64,000 bases of DNA from Hellea balneolensis DSM 19091 (GTDB taxonomy: Bacteria > Pseudomonadota > Alphaproteobacteria > Caulobacterales > Maricaulaceae): positions 62,001 through 126,000 of the forward strand of contig NZ_AUAC01000004.1 of the NCBI RefSeq assembly GCF_000428525.1, read 5' to 3'. Positions 36,040-44,509 of the stretch are shown here, piece after piece. A model generated the notes under the pieces. The model was given only the letters and a program-made list of their open reading frames with translations, did not search any database and was not told the origin of the DNA. The stretch's first letter is position 1; every line of letters starts with the position of its first letter. A program made the position numbers and the translations under genes.

Positions 36040-37341
36040 TTACATTGATATTCTAAGCGGTGAAATAGAGGCTGCAATACGGCTAAAGATATTTTCTAGG
36101 TCACCTGAGCGTGCATCCACATAATGCGATTCTGAAGAGGCGCAGTTTTGGAGGGGCTCTCTATGCGCTGATTTCGTGATCAAATAGGCAATTGTATAAA
36201 CCTCAATGTCCTCAGACTTTGCTTTATCACAAAGGTGCTCAAAGGCGACCAAAGCATTGGTATAAGAAATACGTTGTTTCTTCCGGCTATTAAAAGGAAC
36301 ATTTCCAACCATATGCTGTGGACGAACATAATGCTGAGCTGTAATTCCGCCGTCAGACATAAAGATAATAACTTTTTTTACACCGGAATAATTAGCCGCG
36401 GGTGTATTCACCAACCCGCCAGGAAATTTATTTTCCCAGTAATTGTTTAAGCTCTCATATCCCCAATGCATGCCATGGTCGGAACCAGTCCCGTCCGAAA
36501 GGGTGAAATTATCTATCTTGGCTGTGAGAGCCTGAGCATCATTTGTTAAAGGCATAAATTCATTGCCTTCCAGTGGACACCATGGGTTCGTTTGATTCCA
36601 AGAATAAAAATCCGGTAGAACTCTATATGTTTTATCGTATTTTACGCCGTTTTTGATATCATCAATGTCAAATTCAAAACACTGGTTCCACTCGCCATCG
36701 ATCCAGTTTTGGCTATATAGCTCAAGACCTATAGTCGGTGTTTGAAGAAGATCTTTCATTTCAACAGGCACTCTGACAGTTCCGCCAAAAGGAACTAGGG
36801 AAATTGAAATTCGGCCGACTATAGAATCATCATCGAGAAGCTGTTTGACAAATAATTTAGCGGAGGCCTTGGCCTCGTTAATACGCGCATTCTTCATTGA
36901 TGAAGAAATATCAATGACAAGCGCAACTTCGACATCCTCAATGCCAATTTCAGCATTTGTATTGATAGCAACCTTATTAAAACTACTCATGAACTTTGTC
37001 ATAGTAAGCTCAAAAGGAGCCGTTGTAGAGGCCGTCAAAGTGATACGTTCATCCGTTTCATGAACGTTGATTTTAGTTGTTGTGATATAAGTATCCTCGC
37101 CCATAGAGTCTGCGAGTTTGTTGACATAAGTCTTAAATATAGCGGCTTTTTCTTCAGACTTACTGTCATGTTTGAGGGTGTATAATGCTGCGGCATCTGA
37201 AATAAATTGCAACTTCTCGCGGCTTTGATGAATCTTCGAAACATCAACGACAACTGCTATACTCAGATAAGCAACAAATAAACTCATCACAAATAGAATT
37301 GAAAACGAGCCTTGCTGATCATCTAGGTAAGATCTGAGCAT
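36040..37341 (-). CDS. TadG-like pilus-assembly protein with VWA domain
   Basis: A 433-residue protein with the TadE/TadG N-terminus: a short charged stretch, DQQGSFSILFVMSLFVAYLSI as membrane anchor, and a conserved DAAALYTLK helix. Residues from about 140 form a von Willebrand A domain with MIDAS motif DISSSM and MSDGG. TadG-type proteins belong to tight-adherence (Flp) pilus systems, but no other tad gene is here. ATG 37341 is used; TTG 37374 upstream would add eleven residues. The gene is isolated between convergent and divergent neighbours. Confidence 0.8.
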   Translation of the reverse strand: MLRSYLDDQQGSFSILFVMSLFVAYLSIAVVVDVSKIHQSREKLQFISDAAALYTLKHDSKSEEKAAIFKTYVNKLADSMGEDTYITTTKINVHETDERITLTASTTAPFELTMTKFMSSFNKVAINTNAEIGIEDVEVALVIDISSSMKNARINEAKASAKLFVKQLLDDDSIVGRISISLVPFGGTVRVPVEMKDLLQTPTIGLELYSQNWIDGEWNQCFEFDIDDIKNGVKYDKTYRVLPDFYSWNQTNPWCPLEGNEFMPLTNDAQALTAKIDNFTLSDGTGSDHGMHWGYESLNNYWENKFPGGLVNTPAANYSGVKKVIIFMSDGGITAQHYVRPQHMVGNVPFNSRKKQRISYTNALVAFEHLCDKAKSEDIEVYTIAYLITKSAHREPLQNCASSESHYVDARSGDLENIFSRIAASISPLRISM

Positions 37342-37553
37342 TTTAAACAATGACACTCTCTTAACCCATCCCAAAGTTAATACTAGAAAACACTAACATT
37401 AGAGTGCGGTAAAGAAAGCCGATTCTAAAATGTTGGTTATTATCCCCTTAAGGCCTTCTCATCACCAAAACGGATAAAACGGTCCGATTTACGCTAGGCT
37501 TCTCTCCTTCATTGTCCCACCTCATCTCGAAATTAAAAGACGTTCAGATTCTG

Positions 37554-37579
37554 CCGCTCTCTCTTGTAGAGGCGGTTTT
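37554..37579 (+). terminator. Hairpin plus T-run in the leader of the DegP/Q gene
   Basis: CCGCTCT (37554-37560) can pair with AGAGGCGG (37568-37575), one base bulged, and TTTT follows. It has intrinsic-terminator form but lies 54 bases before the protease start with no gene ending just upstream on this strand, so it may be an attenuator or an unrelated structure. Confidence 0.35.
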
Positions 37580-37632
37580 CTGCGCTACATGGATAAGACA
37601 TTACCAATAATGATCCCACAAAGGACGACAAA

Positions 37633-39045
37633 ATGCGTAAATCTCTTATTCTTGGCACAGCAGCTATAGCTCTGGTTATTGCCCCACTTGCTCTTGCCCA
37701 ATCCTCCTTCTTAAATAATGGCGCCATGACGATGGATAGTCAGCGCGGCGTTCTAACAATGGCGCCTCTGCTTGAACGCGTGACCCCCGCAGTCGTCTCA
37801 ATAGATATTCGCGGCACGGCCAAAACTCCAGAGATGTCAGGACGAAATGAAGAATTATTTGAACGCTTCTTTGGAGGTCGTCTTCCAGATGCACAGCCTC
37901 GTGAAAAACGTGGTCTTGGTTCCGGCGTGATTGTTGATGCATCCAAAGGACTGATTATCACCAATGCGCATGTAATTGATGGCGCTGATGAAATTACAGT
38001 GACGCTTGAGGATAAAAGACAGCTCGAAGCCGAGATTGTGGGTACAGATAAAAAGACGGATATCGCCCTCATAAAAGTTTCTGCTCGCGGCCTGAAAGAA
38101 CTTAAACTAGCGCGAGCTAGCGATGTGAAAGTCGGAGATTACGTGATTGCCGTAGGTAACCCCTTTGGCCTATCGCACTCAGTAACTTCTGGTATTGTCT
38201 CAGCTCTAGGGCGTGATCGCGGCGGGTCCCGTGACGGTTATCAGGACTTTATTCAAACCGATGCGTCGATCAATCCAGGGAACTCCGGCGGAGCTTTGGT
38301 CAATTCCAAAGGCGAGTTGATTGGAATTAACTCAGCTATTGTCTCCCGGTCCGGCGGCAACCAAGGCATCGGCTTTGCGGTACCCACAAATATTGTTCAA
38401 GGCGTTGTGCGCCAACTGGAATCTTATGGTGAAGTTCGCAGAGGGCGCATTGGCGTCTTAATTGGAGACATTACGCCGACTCTTAAAGAAGCACTTGATC
38501 TTACAACGCTGGACGGCGCTCTAGTGAGTGACGTTGTTGAGGACAGCCCAGCTGAAAAAGCAGGTCTAAAACGTGATGACGTTATTATTGCCTTTAACGG
38601 AGGTGATATCCTCGACGCTTCAGATATTCGCAATGCCGTTGGCTTAGTTGAACCGGGCGAACGGGCGGACATTACTTATCTGCGAGAGGGAAAACGCCGC
38701 ACAACACGGATCGAAATCGAAGCTGTTGATGAAGATGATGAAGACAACAGCGTTACCTCGTCAGATAACGATCCTGCCTCTGAGAGCTTCTCAGGCGCGG
38801 AACTGACCGATATTCCTAAGGACTTGGATCTTCGCGGCGGTGAAGAAGGCGTTTATATAGCCTCCGTTGAGAGGGGTTCTAAAGCCCAGCGCGCTGGGCT
38901 TCGCCGCGGCGACGTTATACGCGCTGTAAACCGCAAAGATATTACGGATCTCGAAGATTTTGAAGATATTATCAGCGATGAAGACGGGCCTTATGCGCTG
39001 TCTGTTGAACGCGATGGCAGCACATTTTATGCTGCGGTTAAGTAG
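37633..39045 (+). CDS. degQ: Do/DegP-DegQ family periplasmic serine protease
   Basis: A 470-residue HtrA-family protease for periplasmic quality control. A Sec signal peptide covers about residues 1-22 (ILGTAAIALVIAPLALAQ). The trypsin-like domain has H113 (TNAHVID), D143 (KTDIALIK) and S218 (NPGNSGGALVN). Two PDZ domains follow (about 260-350 and 385-465), separated by an acidic linker (DEDDEDNS). AAGGACG lies before the ATG. Two-PDZ architecture fits DegP/DegQ; which of them cannot be decided. Confidence 0.92.
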   Translation: MRKSLILGTAAIALVIAPLALAQSSFLNNGAMTMDSQRGVLTMAPLLERVTPAVVSIDIRGTAKTPEMSGRNEELFERFFGGRLPDAQPREKRGLGSGVIVDASKGLIITNAHVIDGADEITVTLEDKRQLEAEIVGTDKKTDIALIKVSARGLKELKLARASDVKVGDYVIAVGNPFGLSHSVTSGIVSALGRDRGGSRDGYQDFIQTDASINPGNSGGALVNSKGELIGINSAIVSRSGGNQGIGFAVPTNIVQGVVRQLESYGEVRRGRIGVLIGDITPTLKEALDLTTLDGALVSDVVEDSPAEKAGLKRDDVIIAFNGGDILDASDIRNAVGLVEPGERADITYLREGKRRTTRIEIEAVDEDDEDNSVTSSDNDPASESFSGAELTDIPKDLDLRGGEEGVYIASVERGSKAQRAGLRRGDVIRAVNRKDITDLEDFEDIISDEDGPYALSVERDGSTFYAAVK

Positions 39046-39064
39046 GTCATAAAAAATAAATTTT

Positions 39065-39096
39065 GTATGACCGCCGCTTTAACGCTGCAGTCATAC
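39065..39096. repeat. Inverted repeat after the DegP/Q gene
   Basis: GTATGAC (39065-39071) and GTCATAC (39090-39096) form a 7-base inverted repeat with an 18-base centre, 20 bases after the protease stop. No T-run follows, so it is a weak terminator candidate or a protein-binding site. Confidence 0.3.
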
Positions 39097-39210
39097 TTGT
39101 TACTGCCCCATTTACCTTGCTTCTTGTCGGTCGCTTAAGACCCTTCTGCTAATACTAAGATACCAAAGAGGTCATAAGGCCCGAAGGTATGAGGTAAATG
39201 GAGAGGTGTT

Positions 39211-39903
39211 TTGGCACGTCAATCAGCATGCGAAACGGACGAATATCGCCCTGCAGGGCGGCTTGTTCCCGTCTTCTCAGTCAGTGATATTCAAGGACAA
39301 TCAGAACTGGCTTTAAAATTGGGGCGCCATGCAGCCAGTTTTGGCGAGACGGTACTCATGCTCGATTGCAATGACGGCGCTATGATGGATGCAGCCGGCA
39401 TCATCTATCATAAGACGATCTATGACGTTTTATATAATGACGCTGATCTTCGGGATGTTCGCTATGTTACATCCAATGAACATTTTACCGCCGCCGCCTC
39501 AGGGAAAGCAGACCTAGACACAGCATTAGGAAGCCTTGCGGCCCTGTCGCTCTCATATGATTGGGTTTTCGTGGTCCCGCCTGCGGGCTGCACCCCGGCC
39601 CATGTGCGCCTCGCTTCCGCGTCAGATGTCAGCCTTTTAGCCTATGACACTGCCTCTGATAACTTTATGCGAGCTTATTGGATGATTGAAGCCGTGCGTC
39701 GCCGCGATCCGAAATTTGATCCCGTTATATTGTCTATGGGTCATCGTGCTGACGCTGTCGAGACCGCGCTGATGCTCACGGATACAGTTCGCGAACATCT
39801 CGGTGCGCCGCCGCCCTATGCAGGCCACGCAGAAGACGGTCCCGTCGCGGAACGCCTAATTGACCGAATGCGCGATATCGCTGAACGCTCTAAGGTCGCT
39901 TAA
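39211..39903 (+). CDS. ParA/MinD-like protein without a P-loop
   Basis: A 230-residue protein with the fold pattern of MinD/ParA/FlhG ATPases but no working nucleotide-binding loop. The N-terminal strand reads VPVFSVSDIQGQSELALKLG where active members have KGGxGKT; TVLMLDCNDG matches the following strand with its aspartate, and YDWVFVVPPAG matches the Walker B region. It is therefore probably catalytically dead. The start is TTG 39211 with GGAGAGG at 39200-39206; no ATG fits. Possible relation to pilus or flagellar positioning proteins is inference. Confidence 0.6.
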   Translation: MARQSACETDEYRPAGRLVPVFSVSDIQGQSELALKLGRHAASFGETVLMLDCNDGAMMDAAGIIYHKTIYDVLYNDADLRDVRYVTSNEHFTAAASGKADLDTALGSLAALSLSYDWVFVVPPAGCTPAHVRLASASDVSLLAYDTASDNFMRAYWMIEAVRRRDPKFDPVILSMGHRADAVETALMLTDTVREHLGAPPPYAGHAEDGPVAERLIDRMRDIAERSKVA

Positions 39904-39988
39904 AGCCATTATTACAATATAGTAATTCGCGCAGGAAATTTCCTTTTGCTCCGTTTGTGTCTATGAACGACATTAAAAGGAGAACAAT

Positions 39989-40651
39989 ATGTCACGTTTT
40001 ACAAAACCTCTTTTGCTTAGTGCAGCCGCTGTTTTTACAATCACAGGCGTCGCCCTTGCCGCGCCAAAAGCCGATTTAAATCAAGACGGCCAGATTACCC
40101 GCGCTGAATTTCAGGCTGAAGCCAATGCTAAATTTACGGCAGCCGACACGAATTTTGACGGCCTTCTCACAAAGGAAGAGATGAAGGCTCTGCGCGTCAA
40201 AAAGAAAGAAGAACGCGAAGCAGAGCGTTTCGCTAAAATGGACGCAAATGGAGACGGCTCTGTCACGCGCGATGAAATGAACGCACTCAAGGCCGAACGC
40301 AAAGCCATGATGGAAGCCAAGCGTCTTGAGAAGTTTGACACAAATCGTGATGGCACAATTGATGAGACTGAGAAAGCTGCGGCAAAAGCAATGCGTAAAG
40401 AACAGCGCACAGAGCGACGTGCAGAACGCAAAGAAAAGCGCGCCGAGCGTAAAGCGCAGGGCGGTAAACGCGGCATGCGCGGACCGAAGCGTGATGCCAA
40501 TGGCGATGGCGTGATTTCTCGCGCAGAATTTGATGCCTCGACTGAAGCCTTATTTGTCCGGATGGATGCCAATGGCGACGGTGTATTAACGAAAGGCGAA
40601 GGCCCAAAGCACCGTAAAGGCCGTAAAGGCAAAAAGCGCGGCGGATTCTAA
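39989..40651 (+). CDS. Secreted EF-hand calcium-binding protein
   Basis: A 220-residue protein with a signal peptide (about residues 1-24, ending GVALA) and six EF-hand-like loops: DLNQDGQITRAEF, DTNFDGLLTKEEM, DANGDGSVTRDEM, DTNRDGTIDETEK, DANGDGVISRAEF and DANGDGVLTKGEG. Between the fourth and fifth loops lies a very basic stretch (RKEQRTERRAERKEKRAER). AAGGAGA lies before the ATG. It is the first gene of a unit with an ECF sigma factor and a small membrane protein, so it may sense calcium or other metal outside the membrane for them (inference). Confidence 0.88.
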   Translation: MSRFTKPLLLSAAAVFTITGVALAAPKADLNQDGQITRAEFQAEANAKFTAADTNFDGLLTKEEMKALRVKKKEEREAERFAKMDANGDGSVTRDEMNALKAERKAMMEAKRLEKFDTNRDGTIDETEKAAAKAMRKEQRTERRAERKEKRAERKAQGGKRGMRGPKRDANGDGVISRAEFDASTEALFVRMDANGDGVLTKGEGPKHRKGRKGKKRGGF

Positions 40652-40660
40652 AGCAAGCAT

Positions 40661-41239
40661 ATGCTGACAACACCCACCATAAACAGCGCCGGGGTGTCCG
40701 ACCCCGACGCTGATCTTATCTTCGGCCTTAAATCCGGAGACGAGAAAGCCTTGTCCGGACTAATGGACAGGCACATGGTGAGTATTCATAAAATGGCTTA
40801 TTATATGCTCGGCGATCAAATGGCTGCAGAAGATGTGACGCAAACTGTTTTCCTCAAAACCTGGGAAAACGCTGGCAATTGGGACGCTGGCAGGGCCAAA
40901 CTCCTCACATGGATGCGGCGCGTGACTAGAAACGCCTGTCTGGATATTTTGAAAAAGAAAAAGCCGATTTACACAGACAGCGTGCCTGAATTGGAAGACA
41001 CATCTAACTCGCCTTTTGAAAGCCTTTCGGAAAGCCAGCAAAGTGAGCGTGTTGAAGCGGCCTTATCAAAATTGACTGAAAACCAACGCATGGCATTAAC
41101 GCTCTCATATTATCAAAGTGTTCCCCAAAGAGAAGGGGCGCAAATCATGGATATTTCTGAGAGTGCCTATGAAAGCCTTTTGGTCAGAGCCCGCAAGGCT
41201 CTAAAAGTGATATTGACGAATGAGAATGATGGAGGATAA
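40661..41239 (+). CDS. ECF-type RNA polymerase sigma factor
   Basis: A 192-residue sigma-70-family factor with region 2 (HKMAYYMLGDQMAAEDVTQ, TWENAGNWD, LLTWMRRVTRNACLD) and region 4 (LTENQRMALTLSYYQSVPQ, YESLLVRARKALK). There is no region 3. It starts nine bases after the EF-hand stop and is followed one base later by a small membrane protein that looks like its anti-sigma factor. Confidence 0.92.
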   Translation: MLTTPTINSAGVSDPDADLIFGLKSGDEKALSGLMDRHMVSIHKMAYYMLGDQMAAEDVTQTVFLKTWENAGNWDAGRAKLLTWMRRVTRNACLDILKKKKPIYTDSVPELEDTSNSPFESLSESQQSERVEAALSKLTENQRMALTLSYYQSVPQREGAQIMDISESAYESLLVRARKALKVILTNENDGG

Positions 41240-41240
41240 A

Positions 41241-41549
41241 ATGAAGGATAGTGAACTTAATAATAAATTAGACGCTTTTCAGGCACCTGCGCCGAGCGAT
41301 CTGCTCAAATCCCGTATCCTGAAGGCTGCGAAGCCTGTGGAAAATACATCACCTAAGCGTCAAAGTTATACCCAACGCTTTATGCCAATTGCTGCAAGCC
41401 TTTTGGCCATCTGCGCCGTGAGTTTCGGCGTTATGCAAGTACAGGCCCCCACAGAGCCTGACTCTGCGGCCTGGCAAGAGGCCGCACTCGATTTAGGATT
41501 TGAAGAGGTTTATGATTGGGTAGAAACTGAAGAAAGTTCTTCCCAATAA
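41241..41549 (+). CDS. Small membrane protein, probable anti-sigma factor
   Basis: A 102-residue protein: a polar N-terminal ~50 residues (LDAFQAPAPSDLLKSRIL, like the N-terminal helices of anti-sigma factors), one membrane helix (about 50-68, FMPIAASLLAICAVSFGVM) and a short acidic periplasmic tail. ATG 41241 is chosen because GGAGG at 41231-41235 is ideally spaced; in-frame ATGs at 41220 and 41229 are inside the sigma gene. No zinc-binding HxxxCxxC motif is present, so the assignment rests on position and layout. Confidence 0.65.
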   Translation: MKDSELNNKLDAFQAPAPSDLLKSRILKAAKPVENTSPKRQSYTQRFMPIAASLLAICAVSFGVMQVQAPTEPDSAAWQEAALDLGFEEVYDWVETEESSSQ

Positions 41550-41564
41550 GCCCTGTAACAGAAC

Positions 41565-41939
41565 TTAACCTGCTTTGCGCGCCATAGCTTTCTCAGCTTT
41601 AGCTGCCATTTGGCGCGCCCGAACACGTTCAAAACTGTCCAAAGCATCCATCGCGGCCCGCAAATCAGCAGACAGACCCGAAGCTTGATCAGTAATAGCC
41701 GTCAAAGACTCTCTTAGGTTTTCTTTGCGCGCAATAACGGATTTTGCGTAAGATCCATAAGCCACATAGCCCTCTTTTGTGGCATTAGCTTCGATATTAT
41801 CTTCCGGCACGCTGTCGTTTAATTTTCTGATTTGACGTTCGAGATCGTCTCTTGTCGCCTCTAAAACTTCAATTCTTTTCTGTAAATCCGAGATCGCAAA
41901 GCGCGTCTGTCGGACATTCTTCTCCATAGAGTGTGTCAT
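41565..41939 (-). CDS. FliJ-like coiled-coil protein
   Basis: A 124-residue, almost entirely helical protein with two long coiled-coil segments (about residues 8-45 and 65-115), the shape and size of the flagellar export chaperone FliJ. Conserved residues in FliJ are few, so the call rests on shape plus the neighbour ctrA, the master regulator of flagellar genes in related bacteria. AGGTGAG lies before the ATG. fliI is not adjacent. It faces the anti-sigma gene tail to tail. Confidence 0.5.
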   Translation of the reverse strand: MTHSMEKNVRQTRFAISDLQKRIEVLEATRDDLERQIRKLNDSVPEDNIEANATKEGYVAYGSYAKSVIARKENLRESLTAITDQASGLSADLRAAMDALDSFERVRARQMAAKAEKAMARKAG

Positions 41940-42150
41940 TTTCTCACCTAACCATTATGTTCCCACTGAGGGGTTTCTCTTACAACCGAGCCTATGCTGA
42001 CCCTTATTGTGAAGACCTTGTAACAGAATAGGTTTACGGGTCTGTGAAGAGACAGGGTAAAGAAAGTCTGACCTTGATCTTAAGGAAAAAGCAGGATTTT
42101 GTGACTTTTCAGGTGTTTTTCTGCGTTTCATGTCAAAATGGTAAATGTCG

Positions 42151-42227
42151 TTAATAATTGATTTACTGGATTCACATAGAGATGGAGTTCCATTAACTAT
42201 ATCCCGAGGGCTACGGGATAGTGATTC
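42151..42227 (+). promoter_or_regulatory. ctrA promoter region: CtrA-type box and two GANTC sites
   Basis: The 304-base gap 41940-42243 holds a CtrA-like motif TTAATAATTGATTTA (TTAA-N7-TTTA, 42151-42165), GATTC at 42169-42173, TTAACTAT at 42193-42200 and GATTC at 42223-42227. GANTC is the CcrM methylation site. In Caulobacter, ctrA is autoregulated by CtrA and its P1 promoter is silenced by GANTC methylation; the same logic is likely here. The remainder of the gap (41940-42150) shows nothing I can assign. Confidence 0.6.
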
Positions 42228-42243
42228 GCCTGGGAGGGAAATT

Positions 42244-42939
42244 ATGCGCGTTCTTCTAATTGAAGATGACAGTGCAACAGCACAGGGCATCGAATTGATG
42301 CTTAAGTCAGAAGGATTTAATGTCTATACCACCGATCTGGGGGAAGAAGGCGTCGATTTGGGTAAGCTATATGATTATGACATCATATTACTTGATCTGA
42401 ACCTACCGGATATGCCGGGCTTCGACGTTCTCAAAACGCTCCGCATGGCGAAAGTCAATACACCTATCTTTATTCTGTCAGGCACAAGCGACATTGATTC
42501 AAAGGTTCGCGGGCTCGGCACTGGTGCTGATGACTTTATGACTAAGCCATTCCACAAAGATGAGCTTGTCGCCCGTATTCACGCTGTTGTACGCCGTTCC
42601 AAAGGCCACAGCCAATCTGTTATCACAACAGGCGACATCAAAGTGAACCTTGACGCCAAAACAGTTGAAGTCGGCGATCACCGCGTTCACCTAACCGGCA
42701 AAGAGTATCAAATGCTCGAACTCCTATCTCTTCGCAAAGGCACTACGCTTACAAAAGAGATGTTCCTCAACCACCTTTATGGCGGTATGGATGAGCCTGA
42801 ACTGAAAATTATCGACGTCTTTATCTGTAAGCTGCGCAAGAAACTCGCATCGGCGACGCAAGGTGATCACTATATCGAAACTGTTTGGGGACGCGGCTAT
42901 GTGCTTCGCGACCCAGCCAAGGATAAGATGAGCGCCTGA
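42244..42939 (+). CDS. ctrA: Cell-cycle response regulator CtrA
   Basis: A 231-residue OmpR-family response regulator. The receiver domain has MRVLLIEDD, the phosphoacceptor aspartate in [24 protein letters not shown] and KPFHKDEL. The winged-helix domain has [48 protein letters not shown] and VWGRGYVL, which are CtrA hallmarks. The start is ATG 42244, preceded by GGGAGGGAA; an upstream frame start at 42145 lies inside the promoter. CtrA controls replication, division and flagellar genes in Caulobacterales-type bacteria. An intrinsic terminator follows. Confidence 0.96.
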   Translation: MRVLLIEDDSATAQGIELMLKSEGFNVYTTDLGEEGVDLGKLYDYDIILLDLNLPDMPGFDVLKTLRMAKVNTPIFILSGTSDIDSKVRGLGTGADDFMTKPFHKDELVARIHAVVRRSKGHSQSVITTGDIKVNLDAKTVEVGDHRVHLTGKEYQMLELLSLRKGTTLTKEMFLNHLYGGMDEPELKIIDVFICKLRKKLASATQGDHYIETVWGRGYVLRDPAKDKMSA

Positions 42940-42980
42940 AGCCCTCAACATTAAGGACATCCTCCCATGTCCAAGAATAA

Positions 42981-43008
42981 AAACCCGCACTTTTGTGCGG
43001 GTTTTTTT
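42981..43008 (+). terminator. Intrinsic terminator after ctrA
   Basis: AAACCCGCAC (42981-42990) pairs perfectly with GTGCGGGTTT (42995-43004) around a TTTT loop, and the T-run continues to 43008. Confidence 0.92.
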
Positions 43009-43087
43009 ATGCGCCGTGTACAATGAGGCTTGCCTTTAGCCCCGAACCGTAAACTATGGGGCGTTAAATCATTACAGAAGACAGCCT

Positions 43088-44353
43088 GTGTCAGACTTAA
43101 GCTCATTCCCGGAAAGTTACGAAGACGATCCAACGATTGCCCATATCCTACAGCAGCTTCGCTCTAATGATCCCTCCCCTATTTTGATCACGGGCGAAGC
43201 TGGGACCGGGAAATCTACACTGGTCAATTATATCAAAACGCATGGCGACTTTGCGAATACTGCCGTGTTGGCGCCAACAGGTGTGGCGGCCTTAAATATT
43301 GGCGGTCAAACCCTGCATTCTTTTTTCCGCTTTCCCTTTCAACCTATTGACGAAAACGCTTTGGCAGATCAGCGCCGCAATAGACTTTGGAAAAAGGTAA
43401 AGCTTATTATCATTGACGAAATTTCTATGGTGCGCGCAGATATGCTCGACGGGATGGATATCATCCTGCGTAAAGCCCAAGACAGCCGCCTCCCCTTTGG
43501 CGGATGCCGAGTTCTGTTGGTCGGTGATTTCTATCAACTTCCTCCTGTCATTCCCGCACAGGAAAAAGCCATACTCGTGCAAATGGGATATGAGGGACCT
43601 TATGCATATAACGCCAATGTGTTGGAAAACTATCCGCCGGTTCATTTTGAACTATCCAAGGTTTATCGCCAAAGAGATGCGCGTTTTGTCGAAATCCTTT
43701 CCAATCTAAGGCTCGCCCAAAATGTCGAAAAAGCTGTTGAGACTTTAAACGGTATATGCGTCAAACCCCACCGCGAGGGACACACGCCTGTTTTACTCAC
43801 CTCAACCAACGCTATTGCAAATCGATATAATAAAGAAGGCTTAGCTAATCTGACCAGTACGCCGTTAGACTATGACAGTGTCACAAAGGGGCGATTCAAT
43901 GAAAAGAGAGCTCCAGTACCACCTAAGCTGACTTTAAAAAAAGGCGCTCGTATCATGGCCGTCAGGAATGACCCTTTAAAGAGATGGGTCAACGGGTCTT
44001 TAGGCACCATCACAGACCTTACTAAAAATGAGGTTTACGTCAGATTTGATAGCGGGCCGGCCATAAGGAAAATCGAAGCCGCGACGTGGGAGTCCATAAA
44101 TTATAAGTGGAATGAAGTTGAACAAAAGATGGAAGAAGAGGCCAGCGCCACTTTTGAACAAATGCCGCTTATCCTCGCTTGGGCCGTGACAATACATAAA
44201 GCCCAAGGACTTACCTTAAGTGACGTTCGCGTAGATATGGGGCGCGGAGCTTTCGCGCCAGGCCAGGCCTATGTCGCTCTTTCCAGAGCGCAGACTTTAG
44301 ATGGCTTATCTCTGACAACCCCTCTTCGTCCAAGTGATATAAAATTTGCGTAA
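43088..44353 (+). CDS. PIF1-like superfamily 1 DNA helicase
   Basis: A 421-residue ATP-dependent helicase. Walker A is GEAGTGKSTLVNYI, motif Ia APTGVAALNIGGQTLHSFF, Walker B IIDEISMV, motif III LVGDFYQLPPV and the C-terminal motif VTIHKAQGLT with YVALSRA (motifs V and VI). This is the PIF1/RecD-like group; AHSFF and APTG features favour PIF1. The start is GTG 43088, with only a weak ribosome site. It stands alone between the ctrA terminator and the next gene. Confidence 0.9.
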   Translation: MSDLSSFPESYEDDPTIAHILQQLRSNDPSPILITGEAGTGKSTLVNYIKTHGDFANTAVLAPTGVAALNIGGQTLHSFFRFPFQPIDENALADQRRNRLWKKVKLIIIDEISMVRADMLDGMDIILRKAQDSRLPFGGCRVLLVGDFYQLPPVIPAQEKAILVQMGYEGPYAYNANVLENYPPVHFELSKVYRQRDARFVEILSNLRLAQNVEKAVETLNGICVKPHREGHTPVLLTSTNAIANRYNKEGLANLTSTPLDYDSVTKGRFNEKRAPVPPKLTLKKGARIMAVRNDPLKRWVNGSLGTITDLTKNEVYVRFDSGPAIRKIEAATWESINYKWNEVEQKMEEEASATFEQMPLILAWAVTIHKAQGLTLSDVRVDMGRGAFAPGQAYVALSRAQTLDGLSLTTPLRPSDIKFA

Positions 44354-44509
44354 ATACGGCTTTCGGAGCAGGTGATTTTTGTAATTGCTCTGATTTTGTC
44401 AAAAGACTATGTGTTAGCGCATTAAAATAGCGTAGCTCATATTTGCGCTTCAACAAGTCACTGTCTTGCCTGAGTTTCAGGGGGAAGATATTAAAGTGGG
44501 GGATACACA

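Noticed and set aside
40111-40632. Long leftward frame opposite the EF-hand gene
   Set aside because: Serine/arginine-rich mirror of the EF-hand coding repeats; no ribosome site and no family features.
41948-41955. CTAACCAT as a CtrA half-site before the FliJ-like gene
   Set aside because: One mismatch to TTAACCAT and overlaps the ribosome-site region; too weak to call alone.
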